Part shown: one piece after another, positions 1 through 12,049 of the stretch
Layout: each line of letters starts with the position of its first letter
How positions within the stretch are numbered: position 1 is the first letter of the stretch
Assembly (NCBI GenBank): GCA_031272515.1
Contig: JAISTR010000023.1
Coordinates: 1 to 40,800, forward strand
Reading direction: 5' to 3'
Source of the DNA: Erysipelotrichaceae bacterium
GTDB taxonomy: Bacteria > Bacillota_I > Bacilli_A > Erysipelotrichales > Erysipelotrichaceae
DNA length: 40,800 bases
Made by a program: the position numbers and the translations under genes
Notes under the pieces: generated by a model
The model's input: only the letters and a program-made list of their open reading frames with translations
Told to the model about the DNA's origin: nothing
Database searches by the model: none

Positions 1-35
1 TTGCGCAAGTGTGTTCTTTCGTTTGCTCAAAAGAA

Positions 36-53
36 AACCCGCCGAAGCGGGTT
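36..53. terminator. bidirectional stem-loop terminator
   Basis: A perfect 7-bp stem AACCCGC/GCGGGTT with a CGAA tetraloop lies at 36-53, preceded by an A-rich stretch and followed by gcCTTTT. It could end transcription on either strand; the gene it serves lies left of the window or is the broken ATPase at its right. Confidence 0.55.
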
Positions 54-77
54 GCCTTTTGAAGTGCTCGCTCTCAC

Positions 78-97
78 CCCACGGTTAAAACCGTGGG
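78..97. repeat. hairpin resembling an IS200/IS605-type element end
   Basis: A perfect 9-bp stem CCCACGGTT/AACCGTGGG with a 2-nt loop sits at 78-97, embedded in ctctcac...gctctcccgctcgc. Such GC-rich subterminal hairpins of this sequence style are common at ends of IS200/IS605 and TnpB-type elements. Homology of the neighbouring ATPase stops about 20 bp away, at 116, as expected if an element inserted here. No transposase is visible in the window, so this is suggestive only. Confidence 0.35.
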
Positions 98-115
98 CTC
101 TCCCGCTCGCATTTT

Positions 116-997
116 GTAGTACTTGCTGCAAAAATCGAAGTAGTGCTTGCCTTTGATATCATAGCGTTTCACTTCCCGCAGCAAAAAAGCATCTTCCAAA
201 TAATGAAGATAATCGGTAATGGTGTGCCCGGAGACTTTTGCGTTGATACGGGAATTGAGCGTATTGGTAATATTGGCCGGGTTGCTCAGGGAGCCGATAG
301 ATGAACCTAAAAAATCAAGCATCCCCTCCAGGATATCCATGCGTTCAATTTTGTGGCATTCGACGATGTCTTTGATATAAACTTCTGGGAACAGCGACTG
401 CAGATAATTCTTCTTCTGCTCTTCTGTCTTCAGGTTTAAAAGATAAGGCATCCCGCCGTAAATCATATATGCATCAAAGTCATCGCGTACTGCACCTTTG
501 GATGCTTCGTGGAATTCCGCAAAGGAAAGGGGAAGACTTGTATCTGGGAAGCCCTGCCGCGAAATTCCGTCACAATGTCAACCGAGAGCATTTTGGAATT
601 GTTGCCGGTCACATAGACATCAAGGTTCTTATAACTGCGCAATTCGTTGAGCAGCTCATAGATGGTGATAGGGACAGCTTCGTTTTCCGGGTGCACAGCC
701 GTTTGACTCATTTGAATCTCATCAATTTATAAATAGAAAGCTTCCTGACTGTCCTTGATTTGTGTTTCGACAAAATCCGCAAGGAGATTCGGATTACGGT
801 ATTTCGCATCTGCCCGCTTATCCAACTCTATCCTGATGATGTTTTCAGCTTTGACGTTTTGGCTTAAAAAGGTAGTTGAAAAACAAATCGAAGAGCAGGA
901 CAGATTTTCCGCACCGGCGTAAACCGGTAATCACCTTTACCTGACCATCCCACATGTAATCAATCAGTTTTTGCAAGTATCTGGTTCTTGGCAGCAT
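116..997 (-). pseudogene. broken DUF4143-type AAA ATPase
   Basis: Read on the minus strand from ATG 997, the first frame gives a Walker A region (GLRRCGKS) after the DGQVKVITG strand. The reading frame shifts near 865, continues as KAENIIRIELDKRADAKYRN, meets an in-frame TAA at 727-729 just before the Walker B-side IDEIQ, and runs through the sensor-like TGNNSKMLS and TEFRGR motifs. A second frameshift lies near 525, after which FAEFHEASKGA and MIYGGMPYLL restore the family pattern. The sequence stops matching at SKYY (116), where the family normally continues with a D-x-G-x-RN region and a nuclease-like tail; the remaining codons read through the hairpin at 78-97. Three lesions plus a lost C-terminus make it non-functional. 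A related intact gene follows at 1063-2265. Confidence 0.8.
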
Positions 998-1013
998 TTC
1001 CCTTTTTTCCTTA

Positions 1014-1049
1014 CTGCAGATTCACGACGCATACGTCGTGACTTTGCAG
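1014..1049. other. stem-loop between the two ATPase genes
   Basis: CACGACG (1023-1029) pairs with CGTCGTG (1034-1040) around CATA, and the outer CTGCA (1014-1018) pairs with TGCAG (1045-1049). It lies just after the end of the leftward ATPase gene at 1063. There is no clear T-tract, so it may be a transcript 3'-end structure rather than a strong terminator. Confidence 0.45.
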
Positions 1050-1062
1050 TCAAGTTTCTATA

Positions 1063-2265
1063 TCACGATTGCCTTTCCCTTAACAGCCAATCCAGTACCG
1101 GGACAATCGCAATCCCCTCTTTTTGTCCGGCATCCGTTTTGATTGTCGTCAGGATGGTCTTGCGGTAATTGTCATGGATACTCAAGAGCTGCTTCAATAT
1201 TGGATTATCATCACTTAGTGCCTTTGTGGTAATCGTGAAGTATTCCGTACCATTGACGCCGAAGCAGACAAAGCCCATCTCCGTTTGTTCCAGCTTGGTC
1301 ACAAACACCTCAGCTTCCAAACGCTTTAGCTCCAGGTAAACGATGTTCTCCAATTGCGAGCTCACGCCTGCTGCCAGGTTTTTGGTGTGGTTGCTTAATC
1401 CGGTGTCGACACTGTAGTACTTCGGCAGGGTGCTCAGCTTTTCTTTCTTGCGCACATCATAGCGCGGCACCTCATAAAACAAAAATGCATCCTTCAGTAC
1501 ACTCAGGTACTTGTCCACGCTGGTGGGATTGGTTTTGATCCCGGCTTTCTTAAAAGCCTCTGCCATCTTTTTGATGGAGACCGGCGTGCCCACTGTATCA
1601 AACAGGTAATCGGCGCATTGCTCAAGCATCGTGACATCCCGCACCGCATTGCGCTTCACCGCATCTTTTAATAACAGCTCAGCCCGGATACCCTGTAGTA
1701 GCGTATGCCGCAGCAGTTCGTTTTCCACTTCCCCCAAAGCCGGAAAGCCACCCCATTTGACATATTCTTCAAAGAGCTTCAGCTGTGCCTGCTCATCAGC
1801 TGCCTCTAGCTTATTCTCAAGGTATTCCTGAAACGATAAGGGGGTTACTTCCAGCATCTGGAATTTAGCGGCGAGGTAGTCATTGACGGCCAGAAAGATG
1901 GAGGTGTTGCTGGCGGTGATTGTAATATCACTTTCAAAGCCAACCCGTATTCCATTCACCAGCTTCTGCCATTCCTTTACTTCGGTGATTTCATCCAAAA
2001 GGAAATAGATCCTGCCGCTTTTGTTTTTGACCATCTCCTTGATTGCATCATATGCCCCTTGCATACTCTTTAAGCTGCGGTTGTCCGGATGCTCAAAATT
2101 AACATACAGGATGTTTTCGGCCGGGATGCCGCTGAGCTCCAGGTAAGCCCGGTACAATTCCAAAAGGACGGTCTTACCGCTGCCGCGGGCACCACCCAGC
2201 ACCTTCACCTGTCCGTTGTCGCGGCGGGAAATCAGCCAATTCAAGAGCGATTTGCGTTTTAACAT
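1063..2265 (-). CDS. AAA family ATPase, DUF4143-like
   Basis: A 400-residue P-loop ATPase. Walker A is GGARGSGKT (residues 24-32) and Walker B is IYFLLDEI near residue 95; the ITASNTS segment matches the sensor position. After the ATPase core, the helical region with PLSFQEYL, a WGGFPAL box and a winged-helix-like part (KKMAEAFKKAGIKTNPTSV) fits the AAA_14/DUF4143 architecture. The C-terminal part keeps LENIVYLELKR but the EVDFV...EVK nuclease-like motif seen in the relative at 16927 is not recognisable, so this member may lack it. Family members are common, often multi-copy and of unknown cellular role. ATG 2265 follows AGAGGAACACCT. Alone in its transcript, behind an AT-rich promoter. Family call is firm; function is unknown. 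Confidence 0.8.
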   Translation of the reverse strand: MLKRKSLLNWLISRRDNGQVKVLGGARGSGKTVLLELYRAYLELSGIPAENILYVNFEHPDNRSLKSMQGAYDAIKEMVKNKSGRIYFLLDEITEVKEWQKLVNGIRVGFESDITITASNTSIFLAVNDYLAAKFQMLEVTPLSFQEYLENKLEAADEQAQLKLFEEYVKWGGFPALGEVENELLRHTLLQGIRAELLLKDAVKRNAVRDVTMLEQCADYLFDTVGTPVSIKKMAEAFKKAGIKTNPTSVDKYLSVLKDAFLFYEVPRYDVRKKEKLSTLPKYYSVDTGLSNHTKNLAAGVSSQLENIVYLELKRLEAEVFVTKLEQTEMGFVCFGVNGTEYFTITTKALSDDNPILKQLLSIHDNYRKTILTTIKTDAGQKEGIAIVPVLDWLLRERQS

Positions 2266-2285
2266 AGGTGTTCCTCTATGATTAA

Positions 2286-2313
2286 ATTATAAATGATTTT
2301 AATTTTATTTCAA
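2286..2313 (-). promoter_or_regulatory. promoter of the ATPase at 1063-2265
   Basis: On the minus strand TTGAAA (2308-2313) and TATAAT (2286-2291) are separated by 16 bp. An inverted repeat TTCAA...TTGAA (2309-2324) overlaps the -35 element. The surrounding ~100 bp are very AT-rich compared with the coding DNA. Confidence 0.6.
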
Positions 2314-2388
2314 TTATATTTGAATTATTTATTATGTTTAATTTTATTCATTTGTGTTTGATAGTTGATTGAGCTCTTGTTTTCCGAA

Positions 2389-3627
2389 TTATTTTTGCTC
2401 CATCGCCACCACACACTCGACATGCCGGGTCTGGGGAAACAGGTCCACCCCCACTGCTTTCTTCAGCTGGTAGACAGACTGCAATTGTCGTAAATCACGC
2501 ACCAGGGTGTGCGGGTCACAGGAAATATAGATCAGCTGTTTGGCAGGGTTACTACAAAGCAGTCTGCGTACATCGCTGCTTAAGCCGTTTCGCGGCGGGT
2601 CCACAATCACGACATCCGCCTTGTGTGCTGAAAGCACTTTGGCAGCGTCCTCTTGCAGGTAAGTGACATTGTCAATTTTCCGGCGCTCGCAAAAGCGCTG
2701 GCCATCCAATACCGAGCTCTCGGCAATCTCACCAACCAGGCAGGATTTTACCTGATCACATAACAAAAGTGAGATCGGACCAAAACCGCCATAGAGGTCC
2801 AGGACTGTATCACTTCTATGAAATACCCCGAAATCCAGGACCTGCTGGTAGAGCAGTCTGCGGACTTGCGGATTGACCTGGATGAAGGTCTCCGGCTGCA
2901 GCGCTATCGCTGTATCCAAAAACGGTTCATTTAAAACCGGCTCTCCATAGACAAATACTTCATCGCCGCATTCTACTTTCATCCCTTTCAAGGATGGTAC
3001 TTTCTTTAAAAGTTGGAGATATCCTTCTTGCCAGTTATCAGACAACGACTTGATACAAACCACAATCTCCTTACAATCACTGCTTTCCCGTATCAGGGCC
3101 TCCCCGCTTTGCGGGTGTGTTTTTAAGACCTGGTTGATCTCCTGTATCAGCTGATTGACGCTTGGCGACAACAAACAGCAACCCTCGATTGCCACCGGCT
3201 CATGGCTCTGGTCTTCGTAGTAACAAAGACTCTTATTGGACATGTGCAGCTGCGCCTTGCTGCGGTAATGGTACTGGTGTTCTCCCACCACCAAAGGAAG
3301 CCAATCCACCTTCAAGCCATTTTTGGTAAAAAGGGTCTTCAGCTCTTCTTGCTTTGTCTCTGTTTGTGCGTCATAGCGCATATGCGAAAGCGCACAGCCG
3401 CCGCACAAAGAATAGTAGGGACAGGTGGGCTTGACCCGCTCTTTAAAGACCTTCAATAGCTCCGCGATTTCCCCAAGCGCATAGCGCTTATGATAAGAGA
3501 CAATCCGGACCCTGGCCTCTTCGCCTTTTAAAAGCCCCCGTACAAAGATTACGAGCTTGTCTTTTCTTACCACCCCATAGCCCTGCATGTTGTGGTTCTC
3601 ACAGACCGCTTGAAAGAGTTTTGTCAT
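2389..3627 (-). CDS. rlmCD: 23S rRNA (uracil-C5)-methyltransferase, RlmCD/RumA family
   Basis: Class I SAM methyltransferase of the TrmA/RlmD family, making 5-methyluridine in 23S rRNA. The N-terminal ~60 residues are a TRAM-type RNA-binding fold (GYGVVRKDKLVIFVRGLLKGEE). An iron-sulfur cluster site follows: CPYYSLCGGC near residues 69-78, with a further Cys pair GCC near residue 150. The SAM-binding LDLYGGFG motif is near residue 275 and VIVDPPRNG follows. The catalytic cysteine is in IYISCDP near residue 370. At 412 residues it is a little shorter than the usual ~450. It follows the unknown membrane protein gene by 15 bp. Its start has no good ribosome site: an AGGAGAG lies about 24 nt upstream within a hairpin (3634-3655). 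Bacillus RlmCD modifies U747 and U1939; which positions are targeted here cannot be read from sequence. Confidence 0.9.
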   Translation of the reverse strand: MTKLFQAVCENHNMQGYGVVRKDKLVIFVRGLLKGEEARVRIVSYHKRYALGEIAELLKVFKERVKPTCPYYSLCGGCALSHMRYDAQTETKQEELKTLFTKNGLKVDWLPLVVGEHQYHYRSKAQLHMSNKSLCYYEDQSHEPVAIEGCCLLSPSVNQLIQEINQVLKTHPQSGEALIRESSDCKEIVVCIKSLSDNWQEGYLQLLKKVPSLKGMKVECGDEVFVYGEPVLNEPFLDTAIALQPETFIQVNPQVRRLLYQQVLDFGVFHRSDTVLDLYGGFGPISLLLCDQVKSCLVGEIAESSVLDGQRFCERRKIDNVTYLQEDAAKVLSAHKADVVIVDPPRNGLSSDVRRLLCSNPAKQLIYISCDPHTLVRDLRQLQSVYQLKKAVGVDLFPQTRHVECVVAMEQK

Positions 3628-3633
3628 AGCAAA

Positions 3634-3655
3634 AACAGGAGATTACTCTCCTGTT
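3634..3655 (-). terminator. hairpin between the membrane protein gene and rlmCD
   Basis: A perfect 9-bp stem AACAGGAGA/TCTCCTGTT with a 4-nt loop is followed on the minus strand by TTT, like an intrinsic terminator. The loop holds the stop codon of the upstream gene (3643-3645), and the stem occupies the only AGGAG-like sequence ahead of rlmCD. It may attenuate transcription into rlmCD or control its translation. Confidence 0.55.
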
Positions 3656-4482
3656 CCTTCTTCCTCTTCGGAATCATCGGGGGTCTGGATTTCGCCGTCC
3701 CCGTCTGTGATCTTTTCGGGTTCATCCGCCTGGGTTAAGCTGTCCTGCAGCTCCTTGGCCAATTCCGGGTCCACCGGTTCGCTGACGAGCTGGGGTTGTG
3801 AAGGGGCGGCCATGTTGGATGATTTTACCATCAGGTAATAGGTGAAGTTATCAGTCCCGTCATCCTTGTCCATGTTGTAGACATGGATTTCCATGTCGTA
3901 CTGTTTCTGGATGTCATTGATGACGGAGAAATAGATATCGACCGGCAGAATCGCGGTGACCTTGTCATAGCAGCGGTCAATCAAATCCAGGTACTGCTCA
4001 CTGGAAAGTCCCGGCTCCACTTTAATGTAGACCCGAAAGGTCGCAACTTTCAGGATGACCTGCACTTCGGCGATCTCCGGCTCCTCTTGCAAGGATGCCA
4101 CCACTTCATTGATCTGGGTCTGGGTAATCGCCGGATTGAGGTCCCCCTCAAAGCGGTCGCCGATGATGGCTTTGCCGGTAGCGGCATCCGCCTGTAACAG
4201 AATCACCGCAAACCAGATAATCGGTATCAGAATCAGGGCGGAGCCGATAATCAAAAACCAGGTCGCACCGTCTACTTTCTTCTTGCGATATTTTTTCGGT
4301 ATCTTTTTCCCGTTGGACGAGAATGTAAAAGTCGTCTTTTTCTTGTTCGCCATTCCTGCCTCTTCCTTGTTTTCCGGCTCTGGTGTATTAGTCTCTGCTT
4401 CTGAGAGAAATATTACATCCTCGCTGCCGGTCTTCCCTTCGCTGTTGTCCCCGTTCAAATCAGAGTTATAGCCGTTTGCCAT
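3643..4482 (-). CDS. single-pass membrane protein of unknown function
   Basis: A 279-residue protein not assigned to a named family. Residues 1-45 are acidic and low-complexity. Residues 46-70 are very basic (NKKKTTF...KKIPKKYRKKK), followed by one transmembrane segment at about 73-97 (WFLIIGSALILIPIIWFAVILL). Positive charge just before the segment predicts an N-in topology with the remaining ~180 residues outside. That part alternates strands and helices (EIAEVQVILKVATFRVYIKVEPG), and the last 40 residues are again acidic (DSEEEEGTGE). ATG 4482 is preceded by AAAGGAGGACTT. An internal Met at residue 44 just before the basic stretch is an alternative start. It heads a two-gene unit with rlmCD, with its own promoter downstream of gatB. 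The position suggests a conserved housekeeping neighbour, but function is not inferable. Confidence 0.75.
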   Translation of the reverse strand: MANGYNSDLNGDNSEGKTGSEDVIFLSEAETNTPEPENKEEAGMANKKKTTFTFSSNGKKIPKKYRKKKVDGATWFLIIGSALILIPIIWFAVILLQADAATGKAIIGDRFEGDLNPAITQTQINEVVASLQEEPEIAEVQVILKVATFRVYIKVEPGLSSEQYLDLIDRCYDKVTAILPVDIYFSVINDIQKQYDMEIHVYNMDKDDGTDNFTYYLMVKSSNMAAPSQPQLVSEPVDPELAKELQDSLTQADEPEKITDGDGEIQTPDDSEEEEGTGE

Positions 4483-4506
4483 AAGTCCTCCTTTTCAGGT
4501 ATCTGT

Positions 4507-4535
4507 ATTATACTATCACCTCGAGGCAAAGACAA
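4507..4535 (-). promoter_or_regulatory. promoter of the membrane protein-rlmCD unit
   Basis: TTGTCT (4530-4535) and a perfect TATAAT (4507-4512) are 17 bp apart on the minus strand, 25 bp ahead of ATG 4482. This separates the unit from the gatCAB genes. Confidence 0.75.
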
Positions 4536-4543
4536 CACCAACC

Positions 4544-5956
4544 TCATTGCCCGCTGAGTGCTTTTTTCGCAAGATCAGAGGTCAGGGCGGGATTGGCTTT
4601 GCCTTGGGATTTCTTCATCACCTGACCTACCACAAAGCCCAGGGAGCGATCCTTCCCTGCCCGGTAATCCGCAATCAGCTGCGGGTTTTCCGCAAGCACT
4701 TCATCGATTAAGGACTGGATGAAGCCGGCATCGCTGACCTGCGTCATGCCTTTGCTTTTCACCACTTCCCCGGCATCCCTGCCCTCTAACAGCTGCGCAA
4801 AGACTTCCTTCGCCTGCTTGGAGGAGATGGTCTTGTTTTGGATCAAGTCAATCAGATCCGCCAGGGCTTTGGGTTTGAGTTTCAGGTCTGCCACCGGCAG
4901 GTTTTCCTTATTGCAATAGCCCAGGGTATCCACCAAGAGCCAGTTTGCGACCGCTTTGATTTGGTCGGTATACTGAATCGTTTCTTCAAAGAAGGCAGCC
5001 AAGGGCCGCTGGGAAACCAAAATCGCGGCATCGGTTTCTGACAAGCCCAACCCAACAAAGCGTTCCCGCTTGGCCTTCGCACTCTCCGGCATATTGTCCT
5101 GGATCTCTTTCAGCCATTTTTCTGACAGACGAATCGGAAAGATGTTGGGCTCCGGGAAATACTTGTAGTCCAGCGCCGTTTCCTTGGTCCGCATGGACTT
5201 GGTGGTCCGGGAGGCCTCATCAAAGCGGCGGGTCTCCTGAATCACGGATTTGCCACGCAGATAAAGTTCGCTTTGGCGCTCGCTTTCAAATTCGATGGCT
5301 CTCTCTATATTGGCCAGGGAGTTGAGGTTTTTGATCTCCACTTTCGTGCCAAAGCCGTCGTAGCCATAGGGGCGCAGGGAGATGTTGATGTCGCAGCGGA
5401 TGGAGCCTTCCTCCATCTTCGCATCGCTGACATCCAGGTACTCCAGAATCTCCCGCAGTTGGTTCACATAGTCAATTGCCTCCGCACTGCTGCGCAAGTC
5501 CGGTTCACTCACAATCTCCACCAGAGGCACCCCGGCCCGGTTGAAGTCCATCTCGGTCTTATCGGACAGGTGGAATTGCTTGGCGGTATCCTCCTCCATG
5601 TGGATGCGGTTGAGCCGCACCTTTTTGCCAGTTGACAGGGTGATATAGCCATGGGAGCCGATTGGATGAAACTGCTGGGTGATTTGATAGCCCTTGGGCA
5701 AATCGGAATAGTAGTAGTTCTTGCGGTCAAAGCGCACCAGGGTATCAATCTCGCAATGGCAGGCATAGCAAGCCAACAGGGCCTTGCGTACAGCCTCCTT
5801 GTTGACACAGGGCAAAGTCCCCGGATGGGCCAGGTCAATCTCATTTACGGCGCTGTTGGGGGCCTGGCCAAAGGTCACCGGCGCGCCGGAAAACATCTTG
5901 GTCGTGGTCTTGAGTTCACAGTGGATCTCAATGCCGATGATGACTTCAAAGTTCAT
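4544..5956 (-). CDS. gatB: Asp-tRNA(Asn)/Glu-tRNA(Gln) amidotransferase subunit B
   Basis: GatB is the tRNA-binding and kinase subunit of GatCAB. It phosphorylates the misacylated Glu-tRNA(Gln) or Asp-tRNA(Asn) and receives ammonia from GatA. The start MNFEVIIGIEIHCEL matches the conserved G-(L/I)-E-(V/I)-H motif; FRFDRKNYYYSDLPKGYQI and VPLVEIVSEPD are family hallmarks. The C-terminal YqeY-like helical tail ends in LGFVVGQVMKKSQGKANP, which contacts the tRNA elbow in known structures. The 470 residues are normal. The start overlaps the end of gatA by 11 bp, so translation is probably coupled. It is the last gene of the leftward block; its 3' end is followed by the next promoter at 4507. Confidence 0.97.
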   Translation of the reverse strand: MNFEVIIGIEIHCELKTTTKMFSGAPVTFGQAPNSAVNEIDLAHPGTLPCVNKEAVRKALLACYACHCEIDTLVRFDRKNYYYSDLPKGYQITQQFHPIGSHGYITLSTGKKVRLNRIHMEEDTAKQFHLSDKTEMDFNRAGVPLVEIVSEPDLRSSAEAIDYVNQLREILEYLDVSDAKMEEGSIRCDINISLRPYGYDGFGTKVEIKNLNSLANIERAIEFESERQSELYLRGKSVIQETRRFDEASRTTKSMRTKETALDYKYFPEPNIFPIRLSEKWLKEIQDNMPESAKAKRERFVGLGLSETDAAILVSQRPLAAFFEETIQYTDQIKAVANWLLVDTLGYCNKENLPVADLKLKPKALADLIDLIQNKTISSKQAKEVFAQLLEGRDAGEVVKSKGMTQVSDAGFIQSLIDEVLAENPQLIADYRAGKDRSLGFVVGQVMKKSQGKANPALTSDLAKKALSGQ

Positions 5957-7358
5957 CCTTGCCCACCTCCTTCACCATATCCGCATAGCCGGTCACTTCT
6001 TCCACAGCCGCACAATAGCCAAACAGCTGTTTTTCTGTAAAGGGCAGGGTGTTCAGGTTTACACCAATGGGGCACTCATCCACAAAGCCCATGGGCAGCG
6101 TCACACTGGGATAGCCTGAGAAGTTGCCCAGCACCAGCCAGTTCTCCACAATCAGCGATTCATCGCTCATCGGGTCACTGTCAGAGCCGCTCAGTTTTGT
6201 GGCGATGCGGCCGCTGGCTGGTGCTAAGACCACATCCGCTGCCTCAAAGCACTGGCGGTAGGCCTCAACTATCAGCCGGCGCACGCGCTGAGCCTTCTTG
6301 AACAGCTTTTCCTGATTCTCCTGCAAAAGTCCATAGGAGCCGGTCACAAAGCGCCGGCGGATATAGAAGGACAGCCCCTGGGTCCTGGATTTCGTCATGA
6401 CCTCCTCCACGCTCTCGCCGCTTACACCGACGCCAAAGCGCAGTCCGTCCAGGTTGGAATGGTTGGCGGTTGCCTCACAATTGGACAGGATGTTGTAGGT
6501 CGACCAGACCGCCTTCATCAGGTTGTAGGGAATCTCCACTTCTTTGATGATGGCACCCTTGGCCTTCAGTTTATCCAATAACTGGTCAAACAAGGCCAAT
6601 ACCCGGGCATCTTCAATATAATCGGTGACGCTCTTGAGTACCCCGAAGACCTTGCCTTCGATGTTGGCGTCATAGTTTTCATAATCATCCACCGGCAGAA
6701 AGCTGGAGGTCATATCATGGTCATCCCGCCCTGCCAGTACCCCCAAGCCAATCGCCGCGTCCTTCACATTGCGGGTGAAGAAGGCTACATGGTCCAGCGA
6801 GGAGGCATAGGGAATAATCCCATAGCGGGAGATCCTGCCATAGGTTGGTTTGGTACCGGTAATCCCGCAGAAGGAGGCCGGCTTGCGCACCGAGTCACCG
6901 GTATCGCTGCCAATCGCAAAGGGCACATCCCCGCTCGCCACCGCTACCGCGCTGCCGCCGGAGGAACCTCCGGAGATTCGGCTCAAGTCATAGGGATTGA
7001 GGACCGGGCCGGTGGCTGCACTCAGGTTGGTGCCGCCCATGCCCAGCTCATCCAAAGACGTCTTCGCGATGACAACCGCGCCTGCTTCCCGCAGCTTCTT
7101 GGTAATGGTCGCATCATAGACAGGCACATAGTCAGAAAGGATTTTAGAGGAGGCAGTGGTTAGAATGCCCTTGGTATTGACATTGTCCTTAAGGGCAATC
7201 GGGACCTGATGAAAGGGCCCTTCCGCTACATCCAACAATTGCTTGCGCGGATCCACGAAGGTGACGACATGGTTGAGTTTCTCATGGCTTTGATGCATGT
7301 GGCGGATGGCTGCTTCGATATCCTCCATTGTCCATTTGTCCTGTACCCGCTTGTTCAT
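5946..7358 (-). CDS. gatA: Asp-tRNA(Asn)/Glu-tRNA(Gln) amidotransferase subunit A
   Basis: GatA is the amidase-signature glutaminase of GatCAB, releasing ammonia for the amidation step. The catalytic Lys is in QVPIALKDNVNTKG, the cis-Ser in ISGGSSGGSAVAV, and the nucleophile Ser in SDTGDSVRKPASFCG. The second loop reads TGDS where most GatA proteins have TGGS; the Ser is kept, and from memory the Asp also occurs in Mollicutes-Erysipelotrichia relatives, so I read it as a lineage feature. The 470 residues are typical (about 475-490). The ATG overlaps the gatC stop by 4 bp and the gene overlaps gatB by 11 bp, giving a tight three-gene unit. Confidence 0.97.
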   Translation of the reverse strand: MNKRVQDKWTMEDIEAAIRHMHQSHEKLNHVVTFVDPRKQLLDVAEGPFHQVPIALKDNVNTKGILTTASSKILSDYVPVYDATITKKLREAGAVVIAKTSLDELGMGGTNLSAATGPVLNPYDLSRISGGSSGGSAVAVASGDVPFAIGSDTGDSVRKPASFCGITGTKPTYGRISRYGIIPYASSLDHVAFFTRNVKDAAIGLGVLAGRDDHDMTSSFLPVDDYENYDANIEGKVFGVLKSVTDYIEDARVLALFDQLLDKLKAKGAIIKEVEIPYNLMKAVWSTYNILSNCEATANHSNLDGLRFGVGVSGESVEEVMTKSRTQGLSFYIRRRFVTGSYGLLQENQEKLFKKAQRVRRLIVEAYRQCFEAADVVLAPASGRIATKLSGSDSDPMSDESLIVENWLVLGNFSGYPSVTLPMGFVDECPIGVNLNTLPFTEKQLFGYCAAVEEVTGYADMVKEVGKDEL

Positions 7359-7645
7359 TTGACCACCTTGGGGACCACGATCAGTCCCGCATCCTCGACC
7401 TTGACATTCGCCAAAGCCTCATCCTGGGTGATGACGTGGGATACCACATCCTCCCGCAAAAAGTCGGTCTCGTCCTCAAAGGGATAGGCCATCGGTTCTA
7501 CATTTTCGGTATTGACATCATCCAACAGGTCCAGCTGCGCCAAAAGCACATCGAAATCCTCATTGATTTCCCGCGCTTCGTTTTCACTGAGGGTGAACAT
7601 CAGCTGGTTGGCTAATTGAATGACAAAAGCTTGGTCGTGTTTCAT
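7355..7645 (-). CDS. gatC: Asp-tRNA(Asn)/Glu-tRNA(Gln) amidotransferase subunit C
   Basis: GatC is a small subunit that wraps around and stabilises GatA-GatB. The 96 residues fit. The N-terminal helical part (VIQLANQLMFTLSENEAREINEDFDVLLAQLDLLDDVNT) is the conserved pattern, followed by the characteristic VEPMAYPF segment and a diverged tail. It overlaps gatA by 4 bp. The ribosome site is weak (GCGGGAT about 6 nt before ATG 7645). An extended -10 motif lies just upstream, so gatCAB may be transcribed separately as well as from pcrA. Confidence 0.93.
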   Translation of the reverse strand: MKHDQAFVIQLANQLMFTLSENEAREINEDFDVLLAQLDLLDDVNTENVEPMAYPFEDETDFLREDVVSHVITQDEALANVKVEDAGLIVVPKVVK

Positions 7646-7672
7646 AATTATCCCGCTTTCTGATTCCTACCT

Positions 7673-7681
7673 ATTTTATCA
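7673..7681 (-). promoter_or_regulatory. possible extended -10 promoter before gatC
   Basis: TGATAAAAT on the minus strand fits TGnTATAAT with one mismatch, 27 bp before gatC. No -35 element is convincing. Confidence 0.4.
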
Positions 7682-7689
7682 TGTTTCAC

Positions 7690-7712
7690 TCACCCGGCAT
7701 TTCACCGGGTGA
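7690..7712. other. stem-loop between ligA and gatC
   Basis: TCACCCGG (7690-7697) pairs with CCGGGTGA (7705-7712) across a 7-nt loop, immediately after the ligA stop codon. On the operon strand no T-tract follows, so partial termination or 3'-end protection of the pcrA-ligA part is more likely than a full stop. Confidence 0.5.
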
Positions 7713-7718
7713 TTCTTT

Positions 7719-11868
<4,150 letters not shown>

Positions 11869-11893
11869 AAAGATACCTCGTTTTCTCTTCTTT

Positions 11894-11902
11894 ATTATAA
11901 CA
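11894..11902 (-). promoter_or_regulatory. extended -10 promoter of pcrA-ligA(-gatCAB)
   Basis: TGTTATAAT on the minus strand is a perfect extended -10, 26 bp before GTG 11868. The -35 region is weak, as is usual with a TGn motif. Confidence 0.65.
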
Positions 11903-11994
11903 GAGCAAACTTTCCCCGCTTGCGAAAGATGGAAGGATACTCCCTGGAATGATTTACCAGTAACAGATCGCAAGACTTTTTTTTAACCGAATTG

Positions 11995-12023
11995 TTTTAC
12001 TTTTTTGACAGGTTTGGTACACT
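11995..12023 (+). promoter_or_regulatory. promoter of the membrane protein at 12050
   Basis: TTTTAC (11995-12000), a 17-bp spacer and extended -10 TGGTACACT (TACACT at 12018-12023). A consensus TTGACA at 12005-12010 with TTTAAC 16 bp further is an alternative, but it would start transcription inside the ribosome site. Confidence 0.45.
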
Positions 12024-12049
12024 GTTTTTAACAGGGGGAAGAAGCAGGC

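Noticed and set aside
463-711. A separate 82-residue protein gene
   Set aside because: It is the middle segment of the frameshifted DUF4143 ATPase; the residues on both sides continue the family pattern in other frames.
7690-7712. A full terminator separating ligA from gatC
   Set aside because: The stem is good but no T-tract follows on the operon strand, so I list it only as a stem-loop.
11869-11973. N-terminal extension of PcrA to 11973
   Set aside because: The extra 35 residues cross a perfect extended -10 and do not resemble the family; GTG 11868 has a ribosome site and a family-like N-terminus.
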